Program-made: the position numbers and the translations under genes | NCBI GenBank assembly: GCA_945877045.1 | Contig: CAMCQW010000103.1 | Location: 1-6,885 of the forward strand | Length of the DNA: 6,885 nucleotides | Source: Chryseobacterium gleum | Lineage (GTDB): Bacteria > Bacteroidota > Bacteroidia > Flavobacteriales_D > Crocinitomicaceae | Direction of reading: 5' to 3' | In this document: positions 1-6,856 of the stretch, piece by piece | How the letters are laid out: every line of letters begins with the position of its first letter | Position numbering within the stretch: position 1 is the stretch's first letter | Notes under the pieces: model-generated | Database searches by the model: none | What the model saw: the letters and a program-made list of their open reading frames with translations, nothing else | Told to the model about the DNA's origin: nothing

Positions 1-255
1 ACATTAGGAAAATTAAAGGTTGCGCTTTTAGATCGTGGGACAGCATGGTTGGACACTGGAACATTCCATTCACTTATGCAAGCCGGACAATTTGTTCAAG
101 TAATTGAAGAAAGACAAGGATTAAAAATCGGATGTATAGAAGAAGTGGCATATCGAAATGGCTTTATCACTAAAGAAGAACTCAAGAAAATTGCAGAACC
201 TTTAGTAAAAAGTGGTTACGGTAATTACCTACTAAATTTGATTAAACGAAGATGA
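1..255 (+). CDS. rmlA: Glucose-1-phosphate thymidylyltransferase, C-terminal fragment (5' end outside window)
   Basis: The reading frame is open from base 1 and gives the last 84 residues of an RmlA/RfbA nucleotidyltransferase. This cytosolic enzyme makes dTDP-glucose from glucose-1-phosphate and dTTP, the first step towards dTDP-rhamnose and related sugars for surface polysaccharide. Recognition rests on the run of family signatures near the C-terminus: RGTAWLDTGT at about residues 12-21 of the fragment (its Asp is a metal ligand in characterised RmlA enzymes), then IEERQGLKIGC, EEVAYRNGFI, and the terminal LAEPL-like/SGYGNYLLNL stretch. The end is complete and natural, closing with LIKRR. 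The catalytic N-terminus (GGxGTRL loop) lies upstream, so the start and full length cannot be judged. The stop codon overlaps the start of the prenyl synthase (ATGA), so the two are probably co-transcribed and translationally coupled. Family assignment is secure; the sugar pathway it serves is inferred. Confidence 0.93.
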   Translation, partial: TLGKLKVALLDRGTAWLDTGTFHSLMQAGQFVQVIEERQGLKIGCIEEVAYRNGFITKEELKKIAEPLVKSGYGNYLLNLIKRR

Positions 256-1217
256 ATGCGTTAGAAGCATACGTTAAATTAATTGAAAAAGGGCTCGAGA
301 AAATCAACTTGCCTAAAACCCCTGAAAATCTATACCAACCCATTGAATACTTTGTCCAAATAGGTGGAAAAAGAATCCGGCCCGTATTAACACTAATGGC
401 TGCAGAGCTTTTTGGGACGAAAAAGGAAGTTGCCTTACCCGCTGCTTTGGCCATTGAATTATTTCACAATTTTAGCTTGATTCACGATGACATCATGGAT
501 CATGCACCCCTTCGTAGAGGAAAACAGACCGTACATGAAAAATGGAATTCCAATATAGCCATTCTTTCCGGGGACGTATTATTTGTAATTGCCTACCAAG
601 AATTAAGCAAGCAATCCAGGGAGCATCTTTTCGATTTACTAAACTTATTTAATAAAACGGCCATTGAAGTGTGTGAGGGGCAGCAAATGGACATGGACTT
701 TGAGTTACTCCCAACAGTTACGGTAGAAGCTTACATTGAAATGATCCGACTAAAAACATCCGTTTTGCTAGGTTGCGCGCTACAATTTGGCGCAATTATC
801 GCCGGTGCATCCAAAAAAAATCAAGCATTGATTTACGAGTTCGGAATCAATTTGGGCATCGCATTTCAAATTCAAGATGATTTATTAGATCTTTATGGCG
901 AACCAAAAAGTGTAGGCAAACAAGTCGGTGGCGATATAATTGCTAACAAAAAAACATTGTTGTGTATCCTTGCAGAAACGCATGCAGATCAAAAATACGC
1001 CCTTCTATTAGATGAAATGTTTAATGAAAAGGACCCTGTACTAAAAATATCGAAGGCAAAACACCTCTTCAAAGAATTGGACATCTTTAATAAATGTAAT
1101 GCAGAAAAGGAGCGTTATATGAAAATTGCGATAGATGCACTAACAGCTATTGAAAGCACAACGAAAAAGGATTTATTTTTTGAAATCTCCAACTTTTTGT
1201 TAAATAGAGATGCTTAA
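252..1217 (+). CDS. trans-Polyprenyl diphosphate synthase (probable short-chain, FPP/GGPP type)
   Basis: This 321-residue class I isoprenyl synthase condenses isopentenyl diphosphate with allylic diphosphates in the cytosol. The substrate-binding GGKRIRP is at 38-44. The first Asp-rich motif DDIMD is at 79-83, followed by LRRGK (87-91). The second, DDLLD, is at 209-213, preceded by FQIQ. The GGDIIANKKT segment at 226-235 matches the conserved GDxxxxKxT region. Length is normal for the family. The first motif is the 4-spaced DDxxD, without the two-residue insertion of bacterial IspA-type FPP synthases, and Phe74 sits five residues before it. In characterised archaeal-type enzymes an aromatic residue there blocks long chains, so a C15-C20 product is inferred, not a menaquinone-length chain. 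The ATG overlaps the rmlA stop codon, which favours this start. No convincing terminator follows; only T-runs lie at 1234-1249. A longer-chain product cannot be excluded from sequence alone. Confidence 0.9.
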   Translation: MNALEAYVKLIEKGLEKINLPKTPENLYQPIEYFVQIGGKRIRPVLTLMAAELFGTKKEVALPAALAIELFHNFSLIHDDIMDHAPLRRGKQTVHEKWNSNIAILSGDVLFVIAYQELSKQSREHLFDLLNLFNKTAIEVCEGQQMDMDFELLPTVTVEAYIEMIRLKTSVLLGCALQFGAIIAGASKKNQALIYEFGINLGIAFQIQDDLLDLYGEPKSVGKQVGGDIIANKKTLLCILAETHADQKYALLLDEMFNEKDPVLKISKAKHLFKELDIFNKCNAEKERYMKIAIDALTAIESTTKKDLFFEISNFLLNRDA

Positions 1218-1262
1218 TGGTCAAATAGTTAAGTTTTTTTAATTTTTTTGATTCAAACCTTA

Positions 1263-1290
1263 TTGATAAATTAATTTATTAGTAACTTTA
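1263..1290 (+). promoter_or_regulatory. Candidate Bacteroidota-type promoter of protein A
   Basis: TAACTTTA at 1283-1290 differs by one base from the Bacteroidota -7 consensus TAnnTTTG. A TTG at 1263-1265 lies 17 bases upstream, within the spacing reported for the -33 TTG/TTTG element. Transcription would start around 1295-1300, leaving a short A/T-rich leader before the ATG at 1315. The region is very AT-rich, so chance matches are likely. Confidence 0.35.
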
Positions 1291-1305
1291 AACCCTAACT
1301 TTAAA
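1283..1305 (+). repeat. Tandem direct repeat of a 10-mer just before protein A
   Basis: TAACTTTAAA occurs at 1283-1292 and again, identically, at 1296-1305, separated by CCC. Both copies resemble the -7 promoter element. They end nine bases before the start codon. They could be two overlapping -7 elements, a repeated operator half-site, or a small duplication in AT-rich DNA. No copy is present before protein B. Confidence 0.6.
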
Positions 1306-1314
1306 ATTTTAAAA

Positions 1315-3114
1315 ATGAAAAATGTATACATTGGTTTAGCTAGTATACTTGTTTCAGGATTTGTATTTGGTCAAAAAGTGACCACTAATCCAATGAACGA
1401 CAAGAAAATACAAGCTTTAGACGTTAAAGCGAAGAAAGAGATTTTTTCTGAACCGAAAGGAATTACTTTGTGGTCGAATGATTTTTCTGTTCCTGCTGAT
1501 TGGGTAACTTCAAATGCACCTGCTCCTGGTGGTTCTCCAGGTCATACCGCTGGTGATTGGGCGATTGTTACAAATGTAAATGCTGGTCCTGTGGCGGCTT
1601 TAAATCCTGCAGGACATACCTCTGCAGCAAATGGCTATGCACTTATTGATTCCGATGGTGCTGGAGCAACTGAAACTCAGAATGCAAAGATTGTAACAGC
1701 AAATAGTATTGATCTTACTGGACAACCGTTGGTTGTATTGGTTTTTCAACAAACACACAGAAGATATGCTGAATCAACTTATATTGTTTATAGTTTAGAC
1801 GGAGGCGCTGTTTGGCAAGAAATCGAGGTGAATGTTGGAATGGCTCAAAGCACTAATTCAACGAATCCACAAACAGTTCAAGTAAATATGTCTGCATACC
1901 TTGGCAATCAAGCAAATGTTAAGATTGGTTTCAAATATACCGGTCAATACGATTGGTTCTGGGCAGTTGATGATGTAAAATTAATGACGCCAGATGATTA
2001 CGATTTATCAATGAATGCTGGTTACTGGGGATCAACTGGTTTTTGGGGTGTAAGACTTCCATATTACCAAATACCAATTGCGCAATTAGCACCAATTGAT
2101 ATTTCAGGAGTTATTAGCAACTTAGGAGCTTTAAACCAAACAGATATCGTATTTACGGCTGCACTTGCGAGTGGAGCATGGAGTGGATCGTCTGCTGCAT
2201 CAACAATCGTTGCTGGCGCTTCAGATACATTATCATTACCAACAGCGCTTACACCTCCAGCGGTAGCAATGACACATGTTATTAATTTCAGCACTACTTC
2301 TGGTGCCGTTGACGCAGCACCTGCAAATAATTCTTTGCCTGCAGCAGCCACTTTGGTAATAAATAATACTATTTATGCACGTGACAAAGGCAATATGACA
2401 AATGGATCATACAATCAAGGATTTGGATTTGAAGTAGGAAATATTTTTGACATCTACACAACAGCACCATTAAGTGCTATTGATGTTATGATTAATGGTG
2501 TAGCTGAAGTTGGTGCAGAATGTTATGTAAAATTATATTCAATTGACGCAACTACAGGAGACTTTGTATATGTAGATGAATCAAATGCCTACACATTAAC
2601 AGCAAATGATTTAGACGAAATTGTAACATTTTCGCTAGCAGCTGGTGCCTTTACATTAAATGCTGGTGAATCATACTTAATCGTTGCCGGTTCAAATGGC
2701 GATGGTGGTTTGACTAACGATTTAGTTGTTGGTACATCTGGATCTTCAGAAGCTCAAACTTCTTTCTATTTAGACTTAACAGATAATACTTGGTATTATA
2801 CTACTTCTACTCCAATGGTAAGAATGAATTTCTCTTCAGCTGGAATTGAGGATAACGATGCAAGTTTCGGATTGAACGTTTACCCTAATCCTGCAGAAAA
2901 CGAAGCAAACATTAGTGTTTCTGTTGAGAATGCAAACGTTGCTGTATCACTTACTGATTTATCAGGTAAAGTTGTTTACAACAACAATTTGGGAACTGTT
3001 AACGGAACGAAAAACGTAACAATCAACACTGGAAATTTCGCAAATGGAATCTACATGGTTGCTGTTAATTCTAACGGAAACATTTCTACTAAGAAATTAG
3101 TTATCAGAAACTAA
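1315..3114 (+). CDS. Protein A: exported T9SS-dependent adhesin-like protein (choice-of-anchor J type)
   Basis: This 599-residue protein opens with a signal peptide: a Lys, a hydrophobic core at about 5-17, and likely cleavage after Gly19 (VFG/QK). Residues 48-223 look like a choice-of-anchor-J/cleaved-adhesin (MAM-like jelly-roll) domain, from KGITLW..NDFS to the diagnostic WAVDDVKL at 216-223, with acidic IDSDGAG at 111-117. Residues 230-352 resemble a CARDB/Ig-like repeat, ending in an NN-containing strand. Residues 353-506 form a module I cannot name, from IYARD to MVRMNF. Residues 518-599 are a type A T9SS sorting tail with YPNP at 523-526 and a KKLVIRN end, which should direct export and then be cleaved off. 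No catalytic motif is visible, so a role in adhesion or surface structure is inferred only. It is a clear paralog of protein B downstream. Arginine codons are almost all AGA, which suggests high expression. Confidence 0.85.
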   Translation: MKNVYIGLASILVSGFVFGQKVTTNPMNDKKIQALDVKAKKEIFSEPKGITLWSNDFSVPADWVTSNAPAPGGSPGHTAGDWAIVTNVNAGPVAALNPAGHTSAANGYALIDSDGAGATETQNAKIVTANSIDLTGQPLVVLVFQQTHRRYAESTYIVYSLDGGAVWQEIEVNVGMAQSTNSTNPQTVQVNMSAYLGNQANVKIGFKYTGQYDWFWAVDDVKLMTPDDYDLSMNAGYWGSTGFWGVRLPYYQIPIAQLAPIDISGVISNLGALNQTDIVFTAALASGAWSGSSAASTIVAGASDTLSLPTALTPPAVAMTHVINFSTTSGAVDAAPANNSLPAAATLVINNTIYARDKGNMTNGSYNQGFGFEVGNIFDIYTTAPLSAIDVMINGVAEVGAECYVKLYSIDATTGDFVYVDESNAYTLTANDLDEIVTFSLAAGAFTLNAGESYLIVAGSNGDGGLTNDLVVGTSGSSEAQTSFYLDLTDNTWYYTTSTPMVRMNFSSAGIEDNDASFGLNVYPNPAENEANISVSVENANVAVSLTDLSGKVVYNNNLGTVNGTKNVTINTGNFANGIYMVAVNSNGNISTKKLVIRN

Positions 3115-3132
3115 TCTAAGCTGATTTATATC

Positions 3133-3160
3133 AAAAAGGGCCTTCGGGCCCTTTTTTTTT
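3133..3160 (+). terminator. Rho-independent terminator with C(UUCG)G tetraloop
   Basis: A perfect 10-bp stem pairs AAAAAGGGCC (3133-3142) with GGCCCTTTTT (3147-3156). It is closed by a UUCG loop (3143-3146) on a C-G pair, one of the most stable RNA tetraloops, and is followed by an uninterrupted T tract to 3160. It lies 18 bases after the stop codon of protein A and should end that transcript, so protein B probably has its own promoter. The A-rich 5' arm would also allow some activity on the opposite strand. Confidence 0.92.
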
Positions 3161-3183
3161 ATCCTAAATTATCCATCAGTTAT

Positions 3184-3202
3184 AATTAATTTATTAATTT
3201 AG
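3184..3202 (+). promoter_or_regulatory. Weak promoter candidate before protein B, with a 13-mer shared with protein A
   Basis: AATTAATTTATTA at 3184-3196 is identical to 1269-1281 upstream of protein A, and sits at a similar distance from the start codon (27 against 33 intervening bases). It runs into TAATTTAG (3195-3202), one mismatch from TAnnTTTG. I see no good TTG box at the right distance. Because a terminator lies just upstream, some promoter is expected in this 60-base stretch, but the exact site is uncertain. Confidence 0.25.
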
Positions 3203-3223
3203 AATTAAATTAAATCCGCAAAC

Positions 3224-4984
3224 ATGAAAAACAACTACATTTTCCTTCTAATAATATTAATCACAAGTAGCGTTCAAGCTCAAAAACAATTTAAAGATAT
3301 TTCTTTGGAAAAGAAACATGTTATTGTATCCGATCCTGTAAAACCAGAAAAAATTCAGACGGTAAAAGGAATTACATTATGGCAAAATGACTTTTCTGAT
3401 AATTCAGAATGGACCTATGATAACACTTCGGCACCTTATCTAAACTGGGAAATAACTACCGCAGCCGACACGATACCAGTATCAGCATTAAGTCCTGCCA
3501 TCTTTACCACTGTTGCGAATGGTTTTGCCTTTATTAACTCAGATTCTCAAGGACAAAATGGCGTTCAAAATTCGAATATGACCTATAACGGAACGATCAA
3601 TTGCACCGGATATCCAAACGTAAGTTTAGTATTCGAACAACAATATAGGACCTACTTAGACACCCGTATTATACGCGTAAGCAACGATGGAGGAACAACT
3701 TGGACCGATTTTTACATCACCGATGGCAATGAACCAACCGCACAAAATACAGCTAATCCAGATATTGCATCGGTCAACATCTCTGCAGTTGCTGGTAACC
3801 AGGCCAATGTAAAAATTCAACTAAATTACCAAGGAAATTGGGGATGGTATTGGGCGATTGATGACATCAAAATTATTGAAACGGATCAGTACGATTTAAA
3901 ACTTCAATCAATAGCTTGGGGAACCGATGGGGTTTTCGGTGAGCGATTACCGTATTATCAAGTACCAACGCTGCAAGTTGCCCCAATCAATTTTGGTGGT
4001 GGATTAAAAAACATAGGTGTGCAAGATATTAGTGACGCAACCTTCACCGCGGTCGTTAATGGGATTTACAGTGGTTCAACGACACCCACATTTATAGCTG
4101 CTGCTAGCTTAGACACACTTTGGTGTGGCACAACATTTACCCCGGCGGCTTCCGTTGCTACGCATGTCGTTCAATTAGCGGCATCGACAAGCAACATGGA
4201 GCCAGACATGACAAATAATGTATTACCCGCTATTAATATTGAAATTAACTCGAACATCTATGCAAGGGACCGCGGAACAATATTAGGTGGAATCTCAAAT
4301 GCAGGGGAAGGCTTCGAAGTAGGAAATGTCTTTGATATCTTTACCAATGATGTACTTTATGGTATCGATACTTATATTCATCCAACAGCGGAAGTAGGAT
4401 CAGAAATCTTTACCAAATTATATTACGTTAATCCAGGTACCGGCGTATTTGATTTTGTGGATGAAAGTGCACCCTATGTTGTTCAAGCAGGTGATCTAGG
4501 ACAAAAGAAAACATTGCCTCTTCAAAATTTCCAAGCTTTATTAGCAAACGAGTCTTACTTAGCAATGATTGGTTCATTCGGTGATGGTGGCGCTAGTAAT
4601 GATTTAGTGTGTGCTACCTCTGGCTCTTCGGCTCCACAAACAGCTTTTTACTATGACTATACCGATCAAACTTGGTATTACACTTCCTCATCACCAATGG
4701 TACGCATGAATTTTGATCCAAGCTTAGGTATCGAAGCAAGTGCGAACGCAGCTCCGTTCACGATATACCCGAATCCTTCCAATGACCAATTCACGGTAAA
4801 ATTGTTAAATGGCAATAATGCTACGATTGAAATAGTTGATTTAAAGGGGAATTCAATTAAAAAGACGAACACAAATTCTATGCAAACCAACATCTCTACT
4901 GCATCAATTTCCAACGGAGTTTACTTACTTACTATAACTACAAACGGAAATACCTTCACGAAAAAGATTGTAGTACAGCATTAA
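3224..4984 (+). CDS. Protein B: exported T9SS-dependent adhesin-like protein, paralog of A
   Basis: This 586-residue protein has the same architecture as protein A. The signal peptide has a clear A-x-A-like site with cleavage likely after Ala19 (VQA/QK). Residues 48-216 form the choice-of-anchor-J/cleaved-adhesin-like domain, starting KGITLWQNDFS and ending WAIDDIKI at 209-216, with an acidic NSDSQGQNG loop at 105-113. Residues 222-344 form a CARDB/Ig-like middle. The unnamed module spans 345-497 (IYARD to MVRMNF). The T9SS sorting tail spans about 510-586, with YPNP at 515-518 and an FTKKIVVQH end. Residues 345-497 are about half identical to protein A by hand alignment; the other parts are visibly less alike. 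Arginine codons are mixed (AGG, CGC, CGA, CGT) and never AGA, unlike protein A. It probably arose by tandem duplication, then diverged. No enzyme motif is visible; the ligand is unknown. It converges on the mtn operon. Confidence 0.84.
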   Translation: MKNNYIFLLIILITSSVQAQKQFKDISLEKKHVIVSDPVKPEKIQTVKGITLWQNDFSDNSEWTYDNTSAPYLNWEITTAADTIPVSALSPAIFTTVANGFAFINSDSQGQNGVQNSNMTYNGTINCTGYPNVSLVFEQQYRTYLDTRIIRVSNDGGTTWTDFYITDGNEPTAQNTANPDIASVNISAVAGNQANVKIQLNYQGNWGWYWAIDDIKIIETDQYDLKLQSIAWGTDGVFGERLPYYQVPTLQVAPINFGGGLKNIGVQDISDATFTAVVNGIYSGSTTPTFIAAASLDTLWCGTTFTPAASVATHVVQLAASTSNMEPDMTNNVLPAINIEINSNIYARDRGTILGGISNAGEGFEVGNVFDIFTNDVLYGIDTYIHPTAEVGSEIFTKLYYVNPGTGVFDFVDESAPYVVQAGDLGQKKTLPLQNFQALLANESYLAMIGSFGDGGASNDLVCATSGSSAPQTAFYYDYTDQTWYYTSSSPMVRMNFDPSLGIEASANAAPFTIYPNPSNDQFTVKLLNGNNATIEIVDLKGNSIKKTNTNSMQTNISTASISNGVYLLTITTNGNTFTKKIVVQH

Positions 4985-5016
4985 TAGAATTTTTGATAAC
5001 TAATTGAGTGAAATAA

Positions 5017-5703
5017 TCAGCAGTTAATTTCAGTGAAATTTTCTGCTGTAATTTCCCAATTTGATTCTGTGCCAGGCCTAACAAGTTGAATTGTTTTCAT
5101 TCCAACTGTATCTGCCGCCATTAATTCTTCTGAAATATCAGATAAAAAAAGAATAGAAGTCGTGGGTAATTTTAGTTTATCAGCGATTAACTTATAGGTA
5201 CTTGACTCTCTTTTCGGACCAGTAACTGTGTCAAAATAAGCACTTATATAGCTGGACAAGTCACCTTGATTTGCAAATTTGAAGATTAATTTTTGTGCTT
5301 CGACCGAACCGGAAGAGAAGATAGCCAATATAATCTTGTTATCGTACCATTCTTTTAAAGAATGAGGAACATCATCATAGACATGAGAAACCAAGGTGCC
5401 TGAGAGATAACCTTCCTCCCAAATTACTCCTTGTAAAAATTTTAAGGGTGTTACTTTCCGATCTTCCTTACACCAAAGAACCAATTGGTTAATACAATCT
5501 TGCCTAGAAAGCAATTCCAACCCACCTTCTTTTTTCACTAATTCCTTTACATCATCAAATGCAGCAACTACCTCAGCCGTTTCATTGAATAGAAGCTTCT
5601 CTACATTCGTTAAGAAATAGGGAAATAATACGTCATAAACAAAAGATACCGAAGTAGTTGTGCCTTCAATATCCATCAACACGCATTTAATTTCACCTTT
5701 CAC
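5017..5703 (-). CDS. mtnC: Acireductone synthase (enolase-phosphatase E1)
   Basis: This HAD-superfamily enzyme enolises and dephosphorylates 2,3-diketo-5-methylthiopentyl-1-phosphate to acireductone, in the methionine salvage pathway. Numbered from the GTG start chosen here (228 residues), the nucleophile motif DIEGTT is at 11-16 and the MtnC signature KFLQGVIWEEGY at 88-99. HAD motif II, SSGS, is at 130-133. GPKRESSTYK follows (catalytic-type Lys164), and the metal-binding Asp189 sits in LFLSD. The frame stays open to a TTG at 5739, which would add 12 residues and deepen the overlap with mtnD to 47 bases. The GTG at 5703 gives the family's usual length and a short first strand before DIEGTT, with an 11-base overlap. 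The overlap implies translational coupling to mtnD. All key residues are present, so it should be active. The product assignment is secure; the start is not. Confidence 0.93.
   Translation of the reverse strand: MKGEIKCVLMDIEGTTTSVSFVYDVLFPYFLTNVEKLLFNETAEVVAAFDDVKELVKKEGGLELLSRQDCINQLVLWCKEDRKVTPLKFLQGVIWEEGYLSGTLVSHVYDDVPHSLKEWYDNKIILAIFSSGSVEAQKLIFKFANQGDLSSYISAYFDTVTGPKRESSTYKLIADKLKLPTTSILFLSDISEELMAADTVGMKTIQLVRPGTESNWEITAENFTEINC
5018..5048. terminator. Inverted repeat at the convergent gene boundary, possible bidirectional terminator
   Basis: The arms CAGCAG (5018-5023) and CTGCTG (5043-5048) pair perfectly. After two T-T mismatches, AATTTC (5026-5031) pairs with GAAATT (5035-5040) around an AGT loop. 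This makes a 31-base hairpin with 12 pairs. It covers the last mtnC codons and part of its TGA, and lies 33 bases past the stop of protein B. Neither side has a good T tract, so termination is only a suggestion; transcript 3'-end protection is an alternative. Confidence 0.35.
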
Positions 5704-6241
5704 CTGCAGGAAATTTAAAATCTGCAAATTGATTTTCAAGCATTGAATTTGTGTAATCAGGAACCCAACCGCTACTATCGATAAATATCCGAATTGCTTT
5801 TACAAATGGATCCTGAATCCCAGCATCAAACCAGTGCTTTGTTCCGTGTGGAACACTAATTAAATCACCCCTTTCGCACAACAAATTGAATACAGCTTGA
5901 TTTTCAAGATTAAACCAAAACAAGCCTTTTCCATCAACAAAAAAACGAATTTCATCCTCCGTATGCGTATGTTCCTGATAAAACTTGTTTCGTATCAGGT
6001 CGTAATTTTCGGTACTAGCATTTATAGAAATCACATCCGCCGTTAGGTAGCCATTTTCATTCATAAAAGGCTCTAAATCTTTTTTGTAGGCATCTATTAT
6101 TTCATTCGTCGTGGCTGTATCATCAAAAACAACATCGCAGACCCACTGATCAAAAAAAATACCTCGTTCATTAAAAAACGAACGAATTTCGGACACATTA
6201 TCCGTTTGAAAATTCAAAGTTGGAATTGATAGGACCGCCAT
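5693..6241 (-). CDS. mtnD: Acireductone dioxygenase
   Basis: This 182-residue cupin dioxygenase converts acireductone and O2 to 2-keto-4-methylthiobutyrate plus formate, the last step before transamination to methionine. The metal-binding set is intact: His91 and His93 in EHTHTEDEIRFF, Glu97 in the same motif, and His136 in PHGTKHWFD. Length is typical for bacterial ARD. Characterised ARDs give the on-pathway product with iron and an off-pathway, CO-releasing reaction with nickel; the sequence cannot tell which metal is used here. The ATG follows the mtnB stop after four bases, and the 3' end overlaps mtnC, so it is the middle gene of a tightly packed operon. No Shine-Dalgarno is evident, as is usual in Bacteroidota. 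Confidence 0.95.
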   Translation of the reverse strand: MAVLSIPTLNFQTDNVSEIRSFFNERGIFFDQWVCDVVFDDTATTNEIIDAYKKDLEPFMNENGYLTADVISINASTENYDLIRNKFYQEHTHTEDEIRFFVDGKGLFWFNLENQAVFNLLCERGDLISVPHGTKHWFDAGIQDPFVKAIRIFIDSSGWVPDYTNSMLENQFADFKFPAGER

Positions 6242-6245
6242 AGAT

Positions 6246-6839
6246 TTACTTGTTAAGAATTAACCATTCGCACTGACAAAGGTAATCGAAGGATTCAAGA
6301 TGTCGTTTAGCCTCAAATAAGTTTTTTCCCCAGGCATAAAACCCGTGTTTCCTGATCATAAAAACCCCCCTCTTCAATTCCATTTTTCGATAGGTTAGTT
6401 CATGCTTAAAAAAAGACATGTCCTGCGAATTATCAAAAATCGGAATCTCAACAAACCCTTCATGCGTAGTAATGCCGCTTAACCCTTTTTGCATTTCATA
6501 CCCGTTAAATGTCAAGTGATTGCCCTTTACTAGGGATGTTAAGGCGATAGGAAAAACTGAATGGCTATGTAAAACAACCTTAACATCTGGAAATAAGTTA
6601 TATAATACCGAATGTATTTCGGCTTCAGCAGAAGGCTTAATTTCCTTATACCCTTCAGCTACTTGTCCATCGTTATCAAGTAAGATAAAATCTTCCTCCC
6701 GTATTTCGCTCTTATCAATACCAGAACGCGTAACCCAAATTTGATCCGATGGATCTTTAAAAGAATAATTTGTTGATGTACCAGGCGAGTGACCTTTATC
6801 GTGGAGTTGTAGAATAGAAAACGTTAAATTAGATTTCAT
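6246..6839 (-). CDS. mtnB: Methylthioribulose-1-phosphate dehydratase
   Basis: This class II aldolase-family, zinc-dependent enzyme (197 residues) removes water from 5-methylthioribulose-1-phosphate to give the diketo substrate of MtnC. The zinc ligands are His91 and His93 (VLHSHS) and His165 (RKHGFYAWG). Glu115 in GYEMQKGL matches the catalytic Glu of the human enzyme APIP, with the same 24-residue spacing from the first His. The N-terminal signature reads GHSPGTSTNYSF at 16-27, and KPSAEAEIHSVLY is at 68-80. The N-terminus is somewhat short for the family, and the frame is open upstream to the window edge without an ATG (the preceding codons read SIDGLLIFEGTYAP). ATG at 6839 is still preferred because a -7 promoter element lies just upstream. 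It is the first visible gene of mtnB-mtnD-mtnC. Confidence 0.93.
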   Translation of the reverse strand: MKSNLTFSILQLHDKGHSPGTSTNYSFKDPSDQIWVTRSGIDKSEIREEDFILLDNDGQVAEGYKEIKPSAEAEIHSVLYNLFPDVKVVLHSHSVFPIALTSLVKGNHLTFNGYEMQKGLSGITTHEGFVEIPIFDNSQDMSFFKHELTYRKMELKRGVFMIRKHGFYAWGKNLFEAKRHLESFDYLCQCEWLILNK

Positions 6840-6856
6840 AGGAGCGTATGTACCTT

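Noticed and set aside
242..454. 70-codon open frame on the minus strand inside the prenyl synthase gene
   Set aside because: It lies wholly within a well-supported gene on the other strand and shows no family signature.
1218..1262. T-rich stretch after the prenyl synthase as a terminator
   Set aside because: Two T runs are present, but I find only a weak TCAAA/TTTGA pairing and no G/C stem, so intrinsic termination is not supported.
2064..2351. 95-codon minus-strand open frame rich in Ala and Val inside protein A
   Set aside because: It is the antisense of a repetitive Ala/Thr/Ser-rich stretch of protein A, whose signal peptide, domains and tail all support the plus-strand reading.
4678..4914. 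78-codon minus-strand open frame inside the 3' part of protein B
   Set aside because: It opposes the conserved end of the unnamed module and the T9SS tail, and has no recognisable motif.
1315..4984. Proteins A and B as a mobile or phase-variable cassette
   Set aside because: No inverted repeats, recombinase or long identical segments flank or join the two genes. Simple tandem duplication followed by divergence explains them.
6520..6744. 74-codon plus-strand open frame inside mtnB
   Set aside because: It lies antisense to the zinc-ligand region of a clearly assigned mtnB.
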